Shown here in pieces: positions 1 through 8,915 of a stretch of 64,000 bases of DNA. Both the position numbers and the translations under genes were made by a program. This DNA is from Sphingopyxis sp. LC363 (lineage in GTDB: Bacteria > Pseudomonadota > Alphaproteobacteria > Sphingomonadales > Sphingomonadaceae). Under the pieces are notes generated by a model that worked only from the letters and a program-made list of their open reading frames with translations, ran no database searches and was not told the origin of the DNA. Numbering within the stretch: the stretch's first letter is position 1; each line of letters begins with the position of its first letter. The DNA is taken from contig NZ_JNFC01000011.1 of assembly GCF_000756385.1 (NCBI RefSeq), positions 1 to 64,000 on the forward strand, in the 5' to 3' direction.

Positions 1-45
1 GGGGTGCCGCGAGCCTCTCCGGAAACGGGCGGCTCGCGGCACCCC
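1..45. repeat. 15-bp inverted repeat upstream of azoR
   Basis: Bases 1-15 and 31-45 are perfect reverse complements (GGGGTGCCGCGAGCC on the left) with a 15-nt loop. It lies about 30 bp before the azoreductase start, followed by a C/T-rich stretch. It could be the terminator of a gene to the left of the window or a member of the palindromic repeats seen elsewhere here. There is no U-run, so a simple intrinsic terminator is not certain. Confidence 0.6.
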
Positions 46-74
46 TCTCCCCAACCGCAAAAGGAGTATTTACG

Positions 75-671
75 ATGGCCCATATTCTTCGCATCGATGC
101 CAGCGCCCGCAACGAAGGGTCGACCACCCGCTTGCTTGCCGACCAGCTCGTCAACCGCCTCGTCGAACAGAATTACGGCGCGACGCTGACCCGCCGCGAT
201 CTCAACGCCGCGCCGCCGGCGCCGCTGACCGAAGGCTGGGTCGGCGCCAATTTCACCGACGAGGCCGAGCGCAGCGACGAACAGAAGGCGCTGCTTGCCG
301 GCTCGGACGAGCTGATCGCCGAACTCGAAGCCGCCGACACGATCGTCATCACCGCTCCCATCTATAATTTCGCGATCCCCGCGTCGCTCAAGGCCTGGGT
401 CGACCTGATCGCCCGCGCGCGCCGCACCTTCCGCTATACCGAAGCCGGTCCCGAAGGGTTGCTGAAGGGCAAGCGCGCTTTCATCGTCTTCGCCTCGGGC
501 GGCGTGCCGCTGGGCAGCGAGGTCGATTTCGCGAGCGGTTACCTCAAACACATCCTTGGTTTCGTCGGCATTACCGATGTCACCATCATCGCCGCCGACG
601 GACATCTGATGGACGGCGACGCCCTCAATCGCGCAACCGCCGCGATCGGCGAGCTGAGCCAAGCGGCCTGA
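75..671 (+). CDS. azoR: FMN-dependent NADH-azoreductase
   Basis: The 198-residue protein has the flavodoxin-like fold of the AzoR family, FMN enzymes that use NADH to reduce quinones and azo bonds in the cytoplasm. Visible features are the N-terminal strand and phosphate-binding loop (IDASARNEGSTTRLL, about residues 7-21), the FMN-contact segment APIYNFAIPASLKAWVD (94-110) and the SGG loop near 141. The length matches the family. An AAGGAG ribosome-binding site lies 8 bp before the ATG. A dioxygenase gene follows after 4 bp, so the two are probably co-transcribed. Confidence 0.93.
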   Translation: MAHILRIDASARNEGSTTRLLADQLVNRLVEQNYGATLTRRDLNAAPPAPLTEGWVGANFTDEAERSDEQKALLAGSDELIAELEAADTIVITAPIYNFAIPASLKAWVDLIARARRTFRYTEAGPEGLLKGKRAFIVFASGGVPLGSEVDFASGYLKHILGFVGITDVTIIAADGHLMDGDALNRATAAIGELSQAA

Positions 672-675
672 ACCG

Positions 676-1476
676 ATGCGCCGTCCGCCGAGTCTTTTCC
701 TTTCGCACGGCTCGCCGATGATGGCGCTCGAGCCCAGCCCGGCGCGGGACTTCCTCGCCGGGTTGGGTGCCCATTTGCCGCGCCCGCGCGCGATCCTCGT
801 CGTGTCGGCGCATCATGACGCGGCGTATCAGGGCGGGCGGGCCACGGTGGCCGCGTCGACCGCGCCGCCGACGATCCACGACTTCGGCGGCTTCCCCGAC
901 GAGCTGTTCGCGATGCGCTATCCCGCGCCGGGCGATCCGGCGCTGGCGGCACGGGTTGTCGAGTTGCTCGCGGGCCGCGGTCTTCACGTCACCGCCGATG
1001 CGGCCCGCGGCCTCGATCACGGCGCGTGGGTGCCGCTCTCACTCATCTATCCCGACGCCGACATTCCCGTCGTCCAGCTCTCGATCGCCTCGAATGCCAC
1101 GCCCGAATGGCATTACGCGCTTGGCCAGGCGCTCGCGCCGCTGCGCGACGAAGGCGTACTGATCGTCGGGTCGGGCAGTATCACCCACAACCTGCGCGCG
1201 CTGTTTTCGGCGCGCCCGCCGATCGACGCCCCCGCGCCGGCATGGGTCACCGATTTTACCGACTGGGTTGCCGAACGGATGTCTGTGGGAGCCGTCGACG
1301 ACGTGCTGAACAGCGTCGAGCGCGCACCGCACGGCGCAGACAATCACCCGACCCCCGACCATATATTGCCGCTCTTTGTCGCGATGGGCGCGGGCGGGAC
1401 GCCATTAAAGGGCGAACGGCTGCATCGCAGCGTGACCTATGGCCTGCTCGCGATGGACGTTTACGCTTTCGACTAG
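676..1476 (+). CDS. DODA-type extradiol ring-opening dioxygenase (YgiD-like)
   Basis: This 266-residue protein belongs to the LigB/DODA group of non-heme metal dioxygenases (4,5-DOPA dioxygenase and E. coli YgiD). Putative metal or catalytic histidines are visible in SHGSPMM (His11), SAHHD (His46-47), the GLDHGAWVPL motif (His115) and SITHNLRAL (His171). The physiological substrate in bacteria of this type is unknown, but it would be a catechol-like aromatic. It starts 4 bp after the azoreductase stop, suggesting a two-gene unit for quinone or aromatic handling. Confidence 0.88.
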   Translation: MRRPPSLFLSHGSPMMALEPSPARDFLAGLGAHLPRPRAILVVSAHHDAAYQGGRATVAASTAPPTIHDFGGFPDELFAMRYPAPGDPALAARVVELLAGRGLHVTADAARGLDHGAWVPLSLIYPDADIPVVQLSIASNATPEWHYALGQALAPLRDEGVLIVGSGSITHNLRALFSARPPIDAPAPAWVTDFTDWVAERMSVGAVDDVLNSVERAPHGADNHPTPDHILPLFVAMGAGGTPLKGERLHRSVTYGLLAMDVYAFD

Positions 1477-1500
1477 GCAGCGGCGCGCCTATAGCGCGCC

Positions 1501-2184
1501 ATGCTCCTTTCAGATCGTGTCCTTTTCCTCGACGGCGAGGCCCTCGTCATCGACAAGCCCGCAGGGCTTCCCGTCGACGCGCCGCGCGACGGCAGCCTCA
1601 GTCTCGAAAACCATCTCGATTCCTTGCGGTTCGGCTTCAAGCGCTGGCCGCTTCCCGTCCACCGGCTCGACCGCGACACGTCGGGCTGCCTGCTGCTCGC
1701 GCGCAATCCCAAAGCGCACGGCCGCTTCACCCGCGCCTTCGAAAGCCGCGAGGTCGAGAAGCAATATCTCGCGATCGTCGACGGCGTGCCCGACGGAGAC
1801 AGCGGTACGATCGACCTGCCGCTCGCCAAGACCTCGACCGCCGAGACCGGCTGGCGCATGGTCAGCGACCCGAAAGGCAAGCCGTCGGTCTCGCACTGGG
1901 AGAAGCTCGCGGTGGTCGAGGGCCGCGCGCTGCTCCGCTTTCGTCCCGAAACCGGCCGCACGCACCAACTGCGTGTCCACGCGCTCGAAGGGCTTGGCTT
2001 TGCGCTCGTCGGCGATCCCGTTTACGGGCGCGGCGGCACGAAGACGCGCACGCTGCTCCATGCTGAAAGGCTGGTCGTAAAACGTGACGTCAAGCCATCG
2101 ATAATTGCCGAGGCACCCTTCCCCGACGCGTTCGTTGCGCTGGGCTTCGCGGCGCCGGAGGGAGCGGAGCCGACGCGTGGCTGA
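1501..2184 (+). CDS. RluA family RNA pseudouridine synthase
   Basis: This 227-residue enzyme isomerises uridine to pseudouridine in structured RNA. The family motif HRLDRDTSG is at residues 54-62, with Asp57 as the expected catalytic residue, and the C-terminal R-TGRTHQLRVH motif is also clear. There is no N-terminal S4 domain, as in short RluA or TruC-like enzymes, so the rRNA or tRNA target cannot be assigned. It overlaps the following arfB start by 8 bp, indicating translational coupling. Confidence 0.9.
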   Translation: MLLSDRVLFLDGEALVIDKPAGLPVDAPRDGSLSLENHLDSLRFGFKRWPLPVHRLDRDTSGCLLLARNPKAHGRFTRAFESREVEKQYLAIVDGVPDGDSGTIDLPLAKTSTAETGWRMVSDPKGKPSVSHWEKLAVVEGRALLRFRPETGRTHQLRVHALEGLGFALVGDPVYGRGGTKTRTLLHAERLVVKRDVKPSIIAEAPFPDAFVALGFAAPEGAEPTRG

Positions 2185-2578
2185 GATTCCCGAAAGCGCG
2201 ATCAGCGAGAAGTTTCTCGCGGGGTCGGGTCCGGGGGGCCAGAATGTCAACAAGGTCGCGACCGCGTGCCAGCTGCGCGTCGATGTGTTCGCGCTCGGCC
2301 TCGCGCCCGATGCCTATCGCCGGCTGAAGGCGCTCGCGGGGAGCAAGATGACTTCGGCGGGCGAACTCGTCATCCTCGCGCGGAGTTTCCGCACCCAGGA
2401 AGCGAACCGCGCCGATGCGCGCGCGCGGCTGAACGAGCTGGTCGACGCCGCGCTCGTGCGCCCCGAACGCCGCATCAAGACCAAGCCGAGCAAGGCCGCC
2501 AAGGCGAAGCGCGTCGATAGCAAGAAGGCGCGCAGCAGCATCAAGGCCGGACGCGGGCGGGTGCGCGGCATCGACTGA
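2177..2578 (+). CDS. arfB: alternative ribosome-rescue factor / peptidyl-tRNA hydrolase ArfB
   Basis: The 133-residue protein is an ArfB (YaeJ)-type release-factor-like hydrolase that rescues ribosomes stalled without a stop codon. The GSGPGGQNVNK segment holds the catalytic GGQ at residues 20-22, and a Lys/Arg-rich C-terminal tail is present as expected for binding the mRNA channel. I chose GTG at 2177 because it starts just before the conserved AEIPESAIS sequence and has a purine-rich GGAGGGAGCGG stretch about 10 bp upstream. It overlaps the end of the pseudouridine synthase gene. Confidence 0.9.
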   Translation: MAEIPESAISEKFLAGSGPGGQNVNKVATACQLRVDVFALGLAPDAYRRLKALAGSKMTSAGELVILARSFRTQEANRADARARLNELVDAALVRPERRIKTKPSKAAKAKRVDSKKARSSIKAGRGRVRGID

Positions 2579-2585
2579 CGCCCTG

Positions 2586-3176
2586 TTGACCAGCCTCTAC
2601 CGCCTCGATGCGCCCGCGAGCACGATCGCCGCGACGTTCGGCGCCGAAGCCGGCGACGACCCGTGGACGGGCGATTATGTCGCGCCCGCACGCCCCGCGC
2701 CGGTAATCGTCAGCGACGGGCGCGGCGGATCGCGGCGCTGGCTGCGCCCGAAGCTGTGGGGCGTGCCGCCTCCACCGCAAGGCACGGAGCCCGTCACGCA
2801 CGTCCGCAACCTGACCAGCCCGTTCTGGATCGGCACCTTGCGCCATGCCGAACTGCGCTGCCTGATCCCCGCGACCGCCTTTGCCTATTGGTCGGGAGCA
2901 GGCCGCGCGCGGCGGCAGCACTGGTTTTGGGTGCCGTCGCAGCCGATCTTCGCCTTTGCCGGCGTGGTGCGGCAGGGCGAGGACTGGCCGTGCTTCGCAA
3001 TGCTGACGACCGACGCGAACCGGCTGATCGGACATCACCAGCCAAAGGCCATGCCGGTGATCTTGCACCGCGACGATCATGCGACCTGGCTCTGCGGCGA
3101 ATGGCGCGCCGCGGTGGCGCTCGCCGTCCCCTTTCCCGGCCAGTCGATGGCGGTCGGAGACGCGCCGCCGGTATAG
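2586..3176 (+). CDS. SRAP (YedK/HMCES)-like protein lacking the catalytic Cys2
   Basis: The 196-residue protein has the SRAP fold signature: RCLIPATAF (91-99), VRNLTSPFW (73-81) and a KAMPVIL segment (154-160). SRAP proteins cross-link to abasic sites in single-stranded DNA through Cys2. Here the only sensible start is TTG at 2586, followed by Thr. The Glu normally in FYEW appears as Ala100 (FAYW), and the Asn of the NxR motif as His72. His150/151 remains. It follows arfB by 7 bp. It is probably not a normal DNA-protein cross-linker, though a structural role in DNA damage is possible. Confidence 0.8.
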   Translation: MTSLYRLDAPASTIAATFGAEAGDDPWTGDYVAPARPAPVIVSDGRGGSRRWLRPKLWGVPPPPQGTEPVTHVRNLTSPFWIGTLRHAELRCLIPATAFAYWSGAGRARRQHWFWVPSQPIFAFAGVVRQGEDWPCFAMLTTDANRLIGHHQPKAMPVILHRDDHATWLCGEWRAAVALAVPFPGQSMAVGDAPPV

Positions 3177-3264
3177 ACGGATTTCACCATATCGCTTCAC
3201 TTTGCGATAACCAGCGATGTCCTAAATTTGCCGCGACCAAGGATGACATGCAGGGACCGAATTC

Positions 3265-3594
3265 GTGTTGGGGAATCGTACCATCGAAGCCGTAAAGGCG
3301 CCCAAGGGTGGGCGCGGCGCCGAGCGCGCGCCCGTGACCGGGCGCGCGCGCTTCCGCGAACCGGGGCTCAACCCCTTCAACGTCGAATTGTTCGACCTGT
3401 CGTCGACCGGCTTTCGCATGGTGACGTCTTTCCGGCCGCAGATCGGCAAGCATATCTGGGTGAACCTGCCCGGGCTCCAGCCTCTGGAAGCCGTCGTCCG
3501 CCGCGCCGACGGCAATAATTACGGCTGCGAGTTCGTCCACCCGCTCCATGTGTCGGTCGCCCAGCATCTGCAGGCGAAACTGCGGCAAGTCTGA
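3265..3594 (+). CDS. PilZ domain protein
   Basis: This is a 109-residue single-domain PilZ protein, a family that binds cyclic di-GMP. The first binding motif appears as RARFR (27-31) and the second as DLSSTG (44-49), both close to the RxxxR and D/NxSxxG consensus. There is no output domain, so it probably acts by protein-protein contact. The start is GTG at 3265 followed by TTG. There is no strong ribosome-binding site, so the exact N-terminus is uncertain. It stands alone between convergent and co-directional neighbours. Confidence 0.85.
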   Translation: MLGNRTIEAVKAPKGGRGAERAPVTGRARFREPGLNPFNVELFDLSSTGFRMVTSFRPQIGKHIWVNLPGLQPLEAVVRRADGNNYGCEFVHPLHVSVAQHLQAKLRQV

Positions 3595-3634
3595 CATATC
3601 CTCCCCATCGCTGCGCGACAGGGAGGAATACAGA

Positions 3635-4060
3635 TCAGCCCTCGGGCTTTTCCGACTTCTTCAATATATGTTTCCACTCGGCGGGCGTCACGCGTCCGAC
3701 CGACAGCCGCGACTGGCGGATGAGGTCCATGTCGGCGAGCTTCGGATCGGCTTTGATCGCCGCGAGCGTCACCGGGTGCGCGAGCGCGCGCACCGGCGCG
3801 ACGCGCACCACGACCCAGGGCGATCCCTTGTCGGCGGTCGGGTCGGAGAAGCTTTCCTCGGTGATCTCCATGATCCCGACGCATTCCTTGCCGATATTGC
3901 TGTGATAGAAGAGCGCCTCGTCGCCCTTTTTCATCGCCATCATGTTGAGCTTCGCGGTATGGTTGCGCACGCCGTCCCAGATGCCCGTGCCGTCGTGCAC
4001 GAGCTGGTCCCACGCATAGGCGTCGGGTTCGGATTTCATCAGCCAATATTGCTTTGCCAT
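3635..4060 (-). CDS. EVE domain-containing protein
   Basis: The 141-residue protein begins MAKQYWLMKSEPDAYAWDQL, typical of EVE-domain proteins related to the PUA/ASCH fold and thought to bind modified bases in nucleic acid. Other marks are GIWDGVRNHTAKLNM, the YHSNIGKECVGI segment and a SPWVVVRV strand. The ATG at 4060 was chosen over upstream in-frame starts because conserved sequence begins there. It is convergent with the PilZ gene. The biological substrate is unknown. Confidence 0.88.
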   Translation of the reverse strand: MAKQYWLMKSEPDAYAWDQLVHDGTGIWDGVRNHTAKLNMMAMKKGDEALFYHSNIGKECVGIMEITEESFSDPTADKGSPWVVVRVAPVRALAHPVTLAAIKADPKLADMDLIRQSRLSVGRVTPAEWKHILKKSEKPEG

Positions 4061-4191
4061 GGCGGCGGGCTTAGCCGAGCCGCGCGGCGGACGGAACCGC
4101 CTTTTTCCCTTTAACCGTCGCCACGCAGCGCCTAAATCGCGACTCATGACGCGCCTGTGGCGCCGCCCCTTATCAGATGGACTTACCCCGC

Positions 4192-5121
4192 ATGACCGCT
4201 GCCGTTCCCGTCATTTCCATGTCGCTTCCCGCCGACCAGTTCGCGAAGGATTTCGGGGCCTCGTTCGAACGCTTCGGCTTTGCGATGATCACCGATCACG
4301 GCATCGATCCCGACCTGATCGACGAAGCCTGGGCGAAGGCGAAGGAATTTTTCGCGCTGCCCGAAGAGATGAAGCGCGCCTATCATATCGCGGGCGGCGG
4401 CGGCGCGCGCGGCTATACGCCGTTCGGCACCGAAATCGCCAAGGGCGCGAAGGAAGTCGACCTCAAGGAATTCTGGCACGTCGGCCGCGACCTGCCCGCG
4501 GGCCACCGGCTCGCCGCGCAGCAGCCGAACAATGTCTGGCCAAAGGAAGTCGACGGCTTCCGCGCCGCCTATGACAGGCTGTTCGCCGAATTCGACCGCG
4601 TCGGCGGGCGCCTGCTGTCGGGAATCGCGCGCTACCTCGGCCTCGCGCCCGATTTCTTCGACGATACGGTGAAGGACGGCAACAGCGTGATGCGCCTGCT
4701 CCATTATCCGCCGGTCGAAGCGCCCGCGAAGGGCATCCGCGCCGAAGCGCATGAGGATATCAACACGATCACGCTGTTGCTCGGCGCCGAGGAAGCGGGG
4801 CTCGAAATCCTCGACAAGGACGGCAGCTGGCTTCCCGTCAGCCCGCCGCCGGGCGCGATGGCGGTCAACGTCGGCGACATGCTCCAGCGGCTCACCAACA
4901 ACCGCCTGCCGTCGACGACGCACCGCGTCCGCAACCCCGATGCGGGCCGCGCGAGCGTCGCCCGCTATTCGATGCCCTTCTTCCTCCACTTCCGCTCGGA
5001 CTATCCGATCGAAACGCTCGAAAGCTGCATCGACGCATCGCACCCGAACCTCTATCCGACGCCGATTACAGCGGACGAGTATCTGCAGGAACGGCTGCGC
5101 GAGATCGGACTGAAGAAGTGA
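4192..5121 (+). CDS. isopenicillin N synthase family Fe(II) dioxygenase
   Basis: This 309-residue protein is a 2-oxoglutarate/Fe(II)-type oxygenase of the IPNS family. Iron ligands are predicted at His187 and Asp189 (EAHEDIN) and His244 (STTHRVRNP), with the co-substrate Arg258 in RYSMPFF. The N-terminal DIOX_N region (FGFAMITDHGI) is present. ATG at 4192 is taken as start, while ATG at 4177 would add five residues. In alphaproteobacteria such enzymes are housekeeping paralogues of unknown substrate, not antibiotic genes. Its TGA overlaps the next ATG. Confidence 0.87.
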   Translation: MTAAVPVISMSLPADQFAKDFGASFERFGFAMITDHGIDPDLIDEAWAKAKEFFALPEEMKRAYHIAGGGGARGYTPFGTEIAKGAKEVDLKEFWHVGRDLPAGHRLAAQQPNNVWPKEVDGFRAAYDRLFAEFDRVGGRLLSGIARYLGLAPDFFDDTVKDGNSVMRLLHYPPVEAPAKGIRAEAHEDINTITLLLGAEEAGLEILDKDGSWLPVSPPPGAMAVNVGDMLQRLTNNRLPSTTHRVRNPDAGRASVARYSMPFFLHFRSDYPIETLESCIDASHPNLYPTPITADEYLQERLREIGLKK

Positions 5122-6191
5122 TGCGCACCGCCGTCGCGCTGTTCGCGCTGGTGACGAGCCTCGCTTCGCCCTCCGCGGCCCAGGCAGCGCCGAAATCGCC
5201 TAGCCTGCCGTGGAGCGCGCCCGCGACGACCGAGGTCGTAACCGAGGAGCGCCGGTTCACTAACGGCGATCGCGAGCTGGCGGGAACGCTCCACATACCG
5301 CGCAGCGGCAAGCCCGTCGCGGCGGTGGTCGTGACGCACAGCGCCTCGTCGCCGCTCGGTTCGGCGTCGCTCTACGATCATCTCAAGACGATCCTGCCCG
5401 CGCTGGGCATCGCGGTCTTCACCTATGACCGGCGCGGATCGGGCCGGTCGGGCACGAAAGATGCGGGAGGTGACTTCGCGCTCCTCGCTGACGATGCGAT
5501 CGCCGCCGTGCGGAGCCTGAAGAGCGATCCGCGCATCGATCCGCGGCGCATCGGCACCTGGGGGCTGAGCCAGGGCGGCTGGATTTCGCCGCTCGCCGCG
5601 TCGCGGAGCTCCAACATCGCCTTTGTTGTCGCGGTGTCGGCGCCGGTCGTCACCGCCGACGTCCAGATGATCTTTTCCTCGACGAACCATTTGAAGGCCA
5701 ATGGCTATTCAGCGGCCGATATCGAGCAGATGGTCGCGGCGCGAAAGGCGGTCGACGATTATATGCGCGGCACCGTGAGCCGCGCCGAAGCGCAGGCGAA
5801 GCTCGACGGGATCAAGACCAAGCCGTGGTTCAAATATCTCTATATGGGCGAAACCTTCCGCGACCGCGACGTATCGGGTTGGCGCAAGGAGATCGAAAAT
5901 GATCCGCTGGTCAATCTGAAGGCGGTCACCGTGCCGACCCTCATCCTCTTTGGCGCCGACGATGCGGTCGTCCCGGTCGCCGATTCGGCCGAGCGGCTGA
6001 GGGCCGTCGCGCCGCAAATGCCCAATATGGAGGTGCATGTGATTGCCGGCGCCGACCATGGGATGCAGATGTCGCAAGATCTCAAGACATCGCTCGACCC
6101 CAAGTACGACGGCACCGAACGTCCCGATTCGCCCGAATATTTCGCGCTGCTGGCGAGTTGGCTGGCGGCACGGGGCTTCACCGGCGACTGA
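5121..6191 (+). CDS. secreted alpha/beta hydrolase
   Basis: This 356-residue hydrolase has a signal peptide (MRTAVALFALVTSLASPSAA, about 1-22), so it should act in the periplasm. The nucleophile elbow GLSQGG has Ser150. The acid in LFGADDAVVP and the base in GADHGMQ complete a Ser-Asp-His triad. The fold resembles dipeptidyl-peptidase/acyl-esterase-like enzymes of COG1073 type. It starts within the stop codon of the upstream oxygenase gene (TGATG), so the two are translationally coupled. The substrate is unknown. Confidence 0.85.
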   Translation: MRTAVALFALVTSLASPSAAQAAPKSPSLPWSAPATTEVVTEERRFTNGDRELAGTLHIPRSGKPVAAVVVTHSASSPLGSASLYDHLKTILPALGIAVFTYDRRGSGRSGTKDAGGDFALLADDAIAAVRSLKSDPRIDPRRIGTWGLSQGGWISPLAASRSSNIAFVVAVSAPVVTADVQMIFSSTNHLKANGYSAADIEQMVAARKAVDDYMRGTVSRAEAQAKLDGIKTKPWFKYLYMGETFRDRDVSGWRKEIENDPLVNLKAVTVPTLILFGADDAVVPVADSAERLRAVAPQMPNMEVHVIAGADHGMQMSQDLKTSLDPKYDGTERPDSPEYFALLASWLAARGFTGD

Positions 6192-6200
6192 GGTTTCCTC

Positions 6201-6605
6201 CTATCGCCCCGCCCAATAATCGAACACCGCCTGCTGCTGCTCGCGGATGAAGCGCGCTGCGGCGGCGCCCTCCCACGGCCCGTCGTAGCCGAGGAGCAGC
6301 GCGGTGCCGCCGACCCACCAGCCCTGCCCCGGCAAGCGGTCCGATTCGCGCACCACAAGCACCGCAAGGTCGGGTTCGCCGTCGGCCGCGCTCAGCCGGT
6401 CGACCTCTTCGAGCGTCCGGCACACCGCGCGCATCTTGGGCCGCGTGAAACGAAAGCCGAGGTCGCCGAGCAGTTCGGAGTAGCTGACGCTGCGCCCCGC
6501 GCGCGCCGCTTCGATCAGGATCGCGCGGATGCGCGGCGCGTCGCCGAGCGCCGACACATCCGCCGGGCGTTCATCGCCGCCTAAACCTTGGTCTTTGGCG
6601 GCCAT
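6201..6605 (-). CDS. hypothetical protein with winged-helix-like N-terminus
   Basis: This 134-residue protein is not recognised with confidence. Residues 25-70 ([20 protein letters not shown] and the following [20 protein letters not shown] stretch) read like a small winged helix. The remainder has two Trp-rich turns ([16 protein letters not shown]). It overlaps the start of the downstream-coded membrane gene's stop by 25 bp and is read in the same direction, so it is probably co-expressed with that gene. A DNA- or nucleotide-linked role is only a guess. Confidence 0.65.
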   Translation of the reverse strand: MAAKDQGLGGDERPADVSALGDAPRIRAILIEAARAGRSVSYSELLGDLGFRFTRPKMRAVCRTLEEVDRLSAADGEPDLAVLVVRESDRLPGQGWWVGGTALLLGYDGPWEGAAAARFIREQQQAVFDYWAGR

Positions 6606-7396
6606 GGAATAAAGCCCGACGTACGTTTCACATAGTCGGCATAAGCGGGCCGCGTCTTGTGCAGCCCCTTTTCGAGCAAGGCCTTGCCCGACCATCTGGT
6701 AAGAGTGAAGGTCAGGAAGACCGGCCCGATGAGGCTCGCGAGCGCGGGTCCCCAGCCGAGATCGAGCACGACGAGCCAGATGCCCCACCAGGTCAGCGCG
6801 TCGCCGAAATAATTGGGATGGCGCGTATAGCGCCACAGGCCCGTGTCGAGCACCTTGCCCTTGTTCGCGGGATCCTTGCGGAAGGCGTCGAGCTGCGCGT
6901 CGCCGATGCTTTCGAATGCGACGCCGGCGAGCGCCGCAGCGGCGCCGAGCCATCCGACGATCCCAACGTTCTGCGGGGTGCCCGCGCTCGCCCAGATGCC
7001 GATCTGCGCGGGCAGGCAGGTGAGGAACAGCAACGGTGCCTGCGTCAGGAAAACGGTGAGCAGCGCGGTCTTCGCCCAGCTCCACTTGCGCTTCTCGATC
7101 CTGTTCGCGAGCATTTTCCGGTAGCGCGGGTCTTCGCCGTCGCGCGCCCAGCGGATTATGAGGTGGATCGCAAGCCGCAGCCCCCAAAGCGTCGTGAGGC
7201 CGAGAAGCAGCTTCGCATGCGGCGCGTCGAAACCCGCCTGCCACGCGGTGCCCCACGCGAGAAGCACCATTCCGAACGCCCAGAAGGCATCGATGAACGA
7301 GACGTCGCGAATCAGCGTCGCCACGCCCCACAACAGCAGGATCACGCCAAGCAATCCCGCGAAATTGACGCCGAGCAGCGAAAGGGCGTCACTCAT
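6581..7396 (-). CDS. DUF1295 membrane protein (steroid 5-alpha-reductase-like)
   Basis: This 271-residue integral membrane protein has about six or seven hydrophobic segments. It carries the DUF1295 signature near the C-terminus: [23 protein letters not shown] (positions about 187-209), also found in isoprenylcysteine methyltransferases and steroid 5-alpha-reductases. The Arg-His-Pro-Asn-Tyr core probably binds a cofactor. Family members are putative lipid oxidoreductases, and the substrate here is unknown. It overlaps the acyltransferase gene upstream by 4 bp and the hypothetical gene downstream. Confidence 0.85.
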   Translation of the reverse strand: MSDALSLLGVNFAGLLGVILLLWGVATLIRDVSFIDAFWAFGMVLLAWGTAWQAGFDAPHAKLLLGLTTLWGLRLAIHLIIRWARDGEDPRYRKMLANRIEKRKWSWAKTALLTVFLTQAPLLFLTCLPAQIGIWASAGTPQNVGIVGWLGAAAALAGVAFESIGDAQLDAFRKDPANKGKVLDTGLWRYTRHPNYFGDALTWWGIWLVVLDLGWGPALASLIGPVFLTFTLTRWSGKALLEKGLHKTRPAYADYVKRTSGFIPWPPKTKV

Positions 7397-8025
7397 GCAC
7401 GCATGTCCGGTTCCTCATCGGCGCCGACTATATCATCGATCGACCGGACCGCACGCTCGGGAAATCGGGGAACGCAATTTTTATAGCTTTCCAGCACCTT
7501 CACCATGTCGGCGCGAAAATCGCCGCTCGGCCAGATCAGCGGGCCGATCCCACCGGTCCTGGTGCCATAATCCATCAACCCGACGACCATCGGCACCTTG
7601 GCCGCGAGCGCGATCTGGTAAAATCCGGTGCGCCATTTTTTGGCCTTGCCGCGCGTTCCCTCGGGCGCGACGGTGAGCATGAATTCGCTTCGGCGCGCAA
7701 ATTCCCGCACCATCTGCTCCACGACATTGCTGCCGCCGCGGCGGTCGACCGGGACGCCGCCCATCTGGCGAATGAAGCCGCCAAGCGGCCAGCGGAACAG
7801 CGACAGCTTCGCCATGAAATGCGGGCGGATGTCGAGGTCGGCGGTCAGGCCGAGGAAATTGACGAAATCCCAATTGCTGGTGTGGGGCGCCGCGATCAGG
7901 ATGAAGCGCCGCGGCCGGGGCACCACGCCCGCGGCTTTCCAGCCGCGCAGCCGGTACAGCAAAAGCAGCAGGCGGCGCACGGCGCGCGCCACCAGCCCCG
8001 GCGGGTCGTCTTCCATCAGTGTCAC
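7393..8025 (-). CDS. 1-acyl-glycerol-3-phosphate acyltransferase family protein
   Basis: This 210-residue protein has the PlsC-type acyltransferase blocks: [10 protein letters not shown] (an HTSNWD variant of HX4D), [10 protein letters not shown] and the APEGTRGK motif that binds the phosphate. It probably acylates a lysophospholipid or glycolipid at the inner membrane. GTG at 8025 is favoured because an AGGGGAG site lies 5 bp upstream, while ATG at 8016 is too far from it. Its 3' end overlaps the DUF1295 gene, suggesting a lipid-related pair. Confidence 0.85.
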   Translation of the reverse strand: MTLMEDDPPGLVARAVRRLLLLLYRLRGWKAAGVVPRPRRFILIAAPHTSNWDFVNFLGLTADLDIRPHFMAKLSLFRWPLGGFIRQMGGVPVDRRGGSNVVEQMVREFARRSEFMLTVAPEGTRGKAKKWRTGFYQIALAAKVPMVVGLMDYGTRTGGIGPLIWPSGDFRADMVKVLESYKNCVPRFPERAVRSIDDIVGADEEPDMRA

Positions 8026-8099
8026 GCCTGCTCCCCTTCCCTCGGCACCGATTGCGCGAAAGCCGCGCGCCGCGCAAGAGGCGAGGAAGGGGCGCCGGA

Positions 8100-8915
8100 T
8101 CAGCCGACGAACGCGCGCTCGATCACGAAGTCGCCGGGCGCGGCGTTCGAGCCTTCCTGGAAACCCAGCTCCTCGAAGCGCGCCTGCAGGTCGCGGATCA
8201 TCGCCATGCTGCCGCACATCATGACGCGGTCGGTCGCGGGATCGAACTGCGTCGGGCCGGTCAGCGGATGACCGAAGAGCGAACCGTCGGCGATCAGCGC
8301 GTCGATGCGGCCGGTGGTGCGGAAGGGCTCGCGGGTCACCGTCGGCAGATAATGGAATTGCAGCAGCGCCTGATCCTGCACCAGCGGATCGCCGGCGAGC
8401 TGGCTTTCGAGCTCCTCGCGGAAGGCGAGGTCGCTGACCTGCCGCACGCAATGGACGATGACGATCTGGTTGAAGCGATCGTAGATGTCGGGATCGCGCG
8501 CGAGGCTGAGGAAGGGCGCGAGCCCGGTGCCGGTCGAGAGCATGAACAGCCGCCGGCCGGGGGTCAGCGCGTCGGCGACGAGCGTGCCGGTCGGCTTGCG
8601 CCCGAGATAGAAGGGGTCGCCCGGCTGGATCTTCTGCAGCCGCGAGGTCAGCGGGCCGTCGGGCACCTTGATCGACAGGAATTCGAGTTCGTCGGCGTAG
8701 GCGGGGCTGGCGATCGAATAGGCGCGCAGCAAGGGGCGCCCCTCGCCCGGTAGGCCGATCATCACGAACTCGCCCGATCGGAAGCGAAAGCTCGGCGGGC
8801 GGGTGATCGTGAAGCTGAACAGATGCTCGTTCCAGTGGCGCACCGAGCGCACCTCCTCGACGGTCAGCGAGGCGGAGGGGGCGAGCTTGGCGGCTTCGGC
8901 GATACGGTCACTCAT
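8100..8915 (-). CDS. fpr: ferredoxin--NADP(+) reductase
   Basis: The 271-residue flavoprotein matches the bacterial FPR family, which moves electrons between NADPH and ferredoxin or flavodoxin. FAD binding is seen in LLRAYSIAS, the NADP site in STGTGLAPFLSLARD, and the C-terminus ends in the bacterial FERAFVG form. The ATG at 8915 is preceded in frame by a GTG at 8918, and an AGGA site upstream fits either. The start overlaps the stop of the preceding gene, so the two are coupled. Confidence 0.92.
   Translation of the reverse strand: MSDRIAEAAKLAPSASLTVEEVRSVRHWNEHLFSFTITRPPSFRFRSGEFVMIGLPGEGRPLLRAYSIASPAYADELEFLSIKVPDGPLTSRLQKIQPGDPFYLGRKPTGTLVADALTPGRRLFMLSTGTGLAPFLSLARDPDIYDRFNQIVIVHCVRQVSDLAFREELESQLAGDPLVQDQALLQFHYLPTVTREPFRTTGRIDALIADGSLFGHPLTGPTQFDPATDRVMMCGSMAMIRDLQARFEELGFQEGSNAAPGDFVIERAFVG

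Noticed and set aside
4192-5121. beta-lactam biosynthesis gene
   Set aside because: The IPNS-family fold is general, and no ACV synthetase or other antibiotic genes are nearby.
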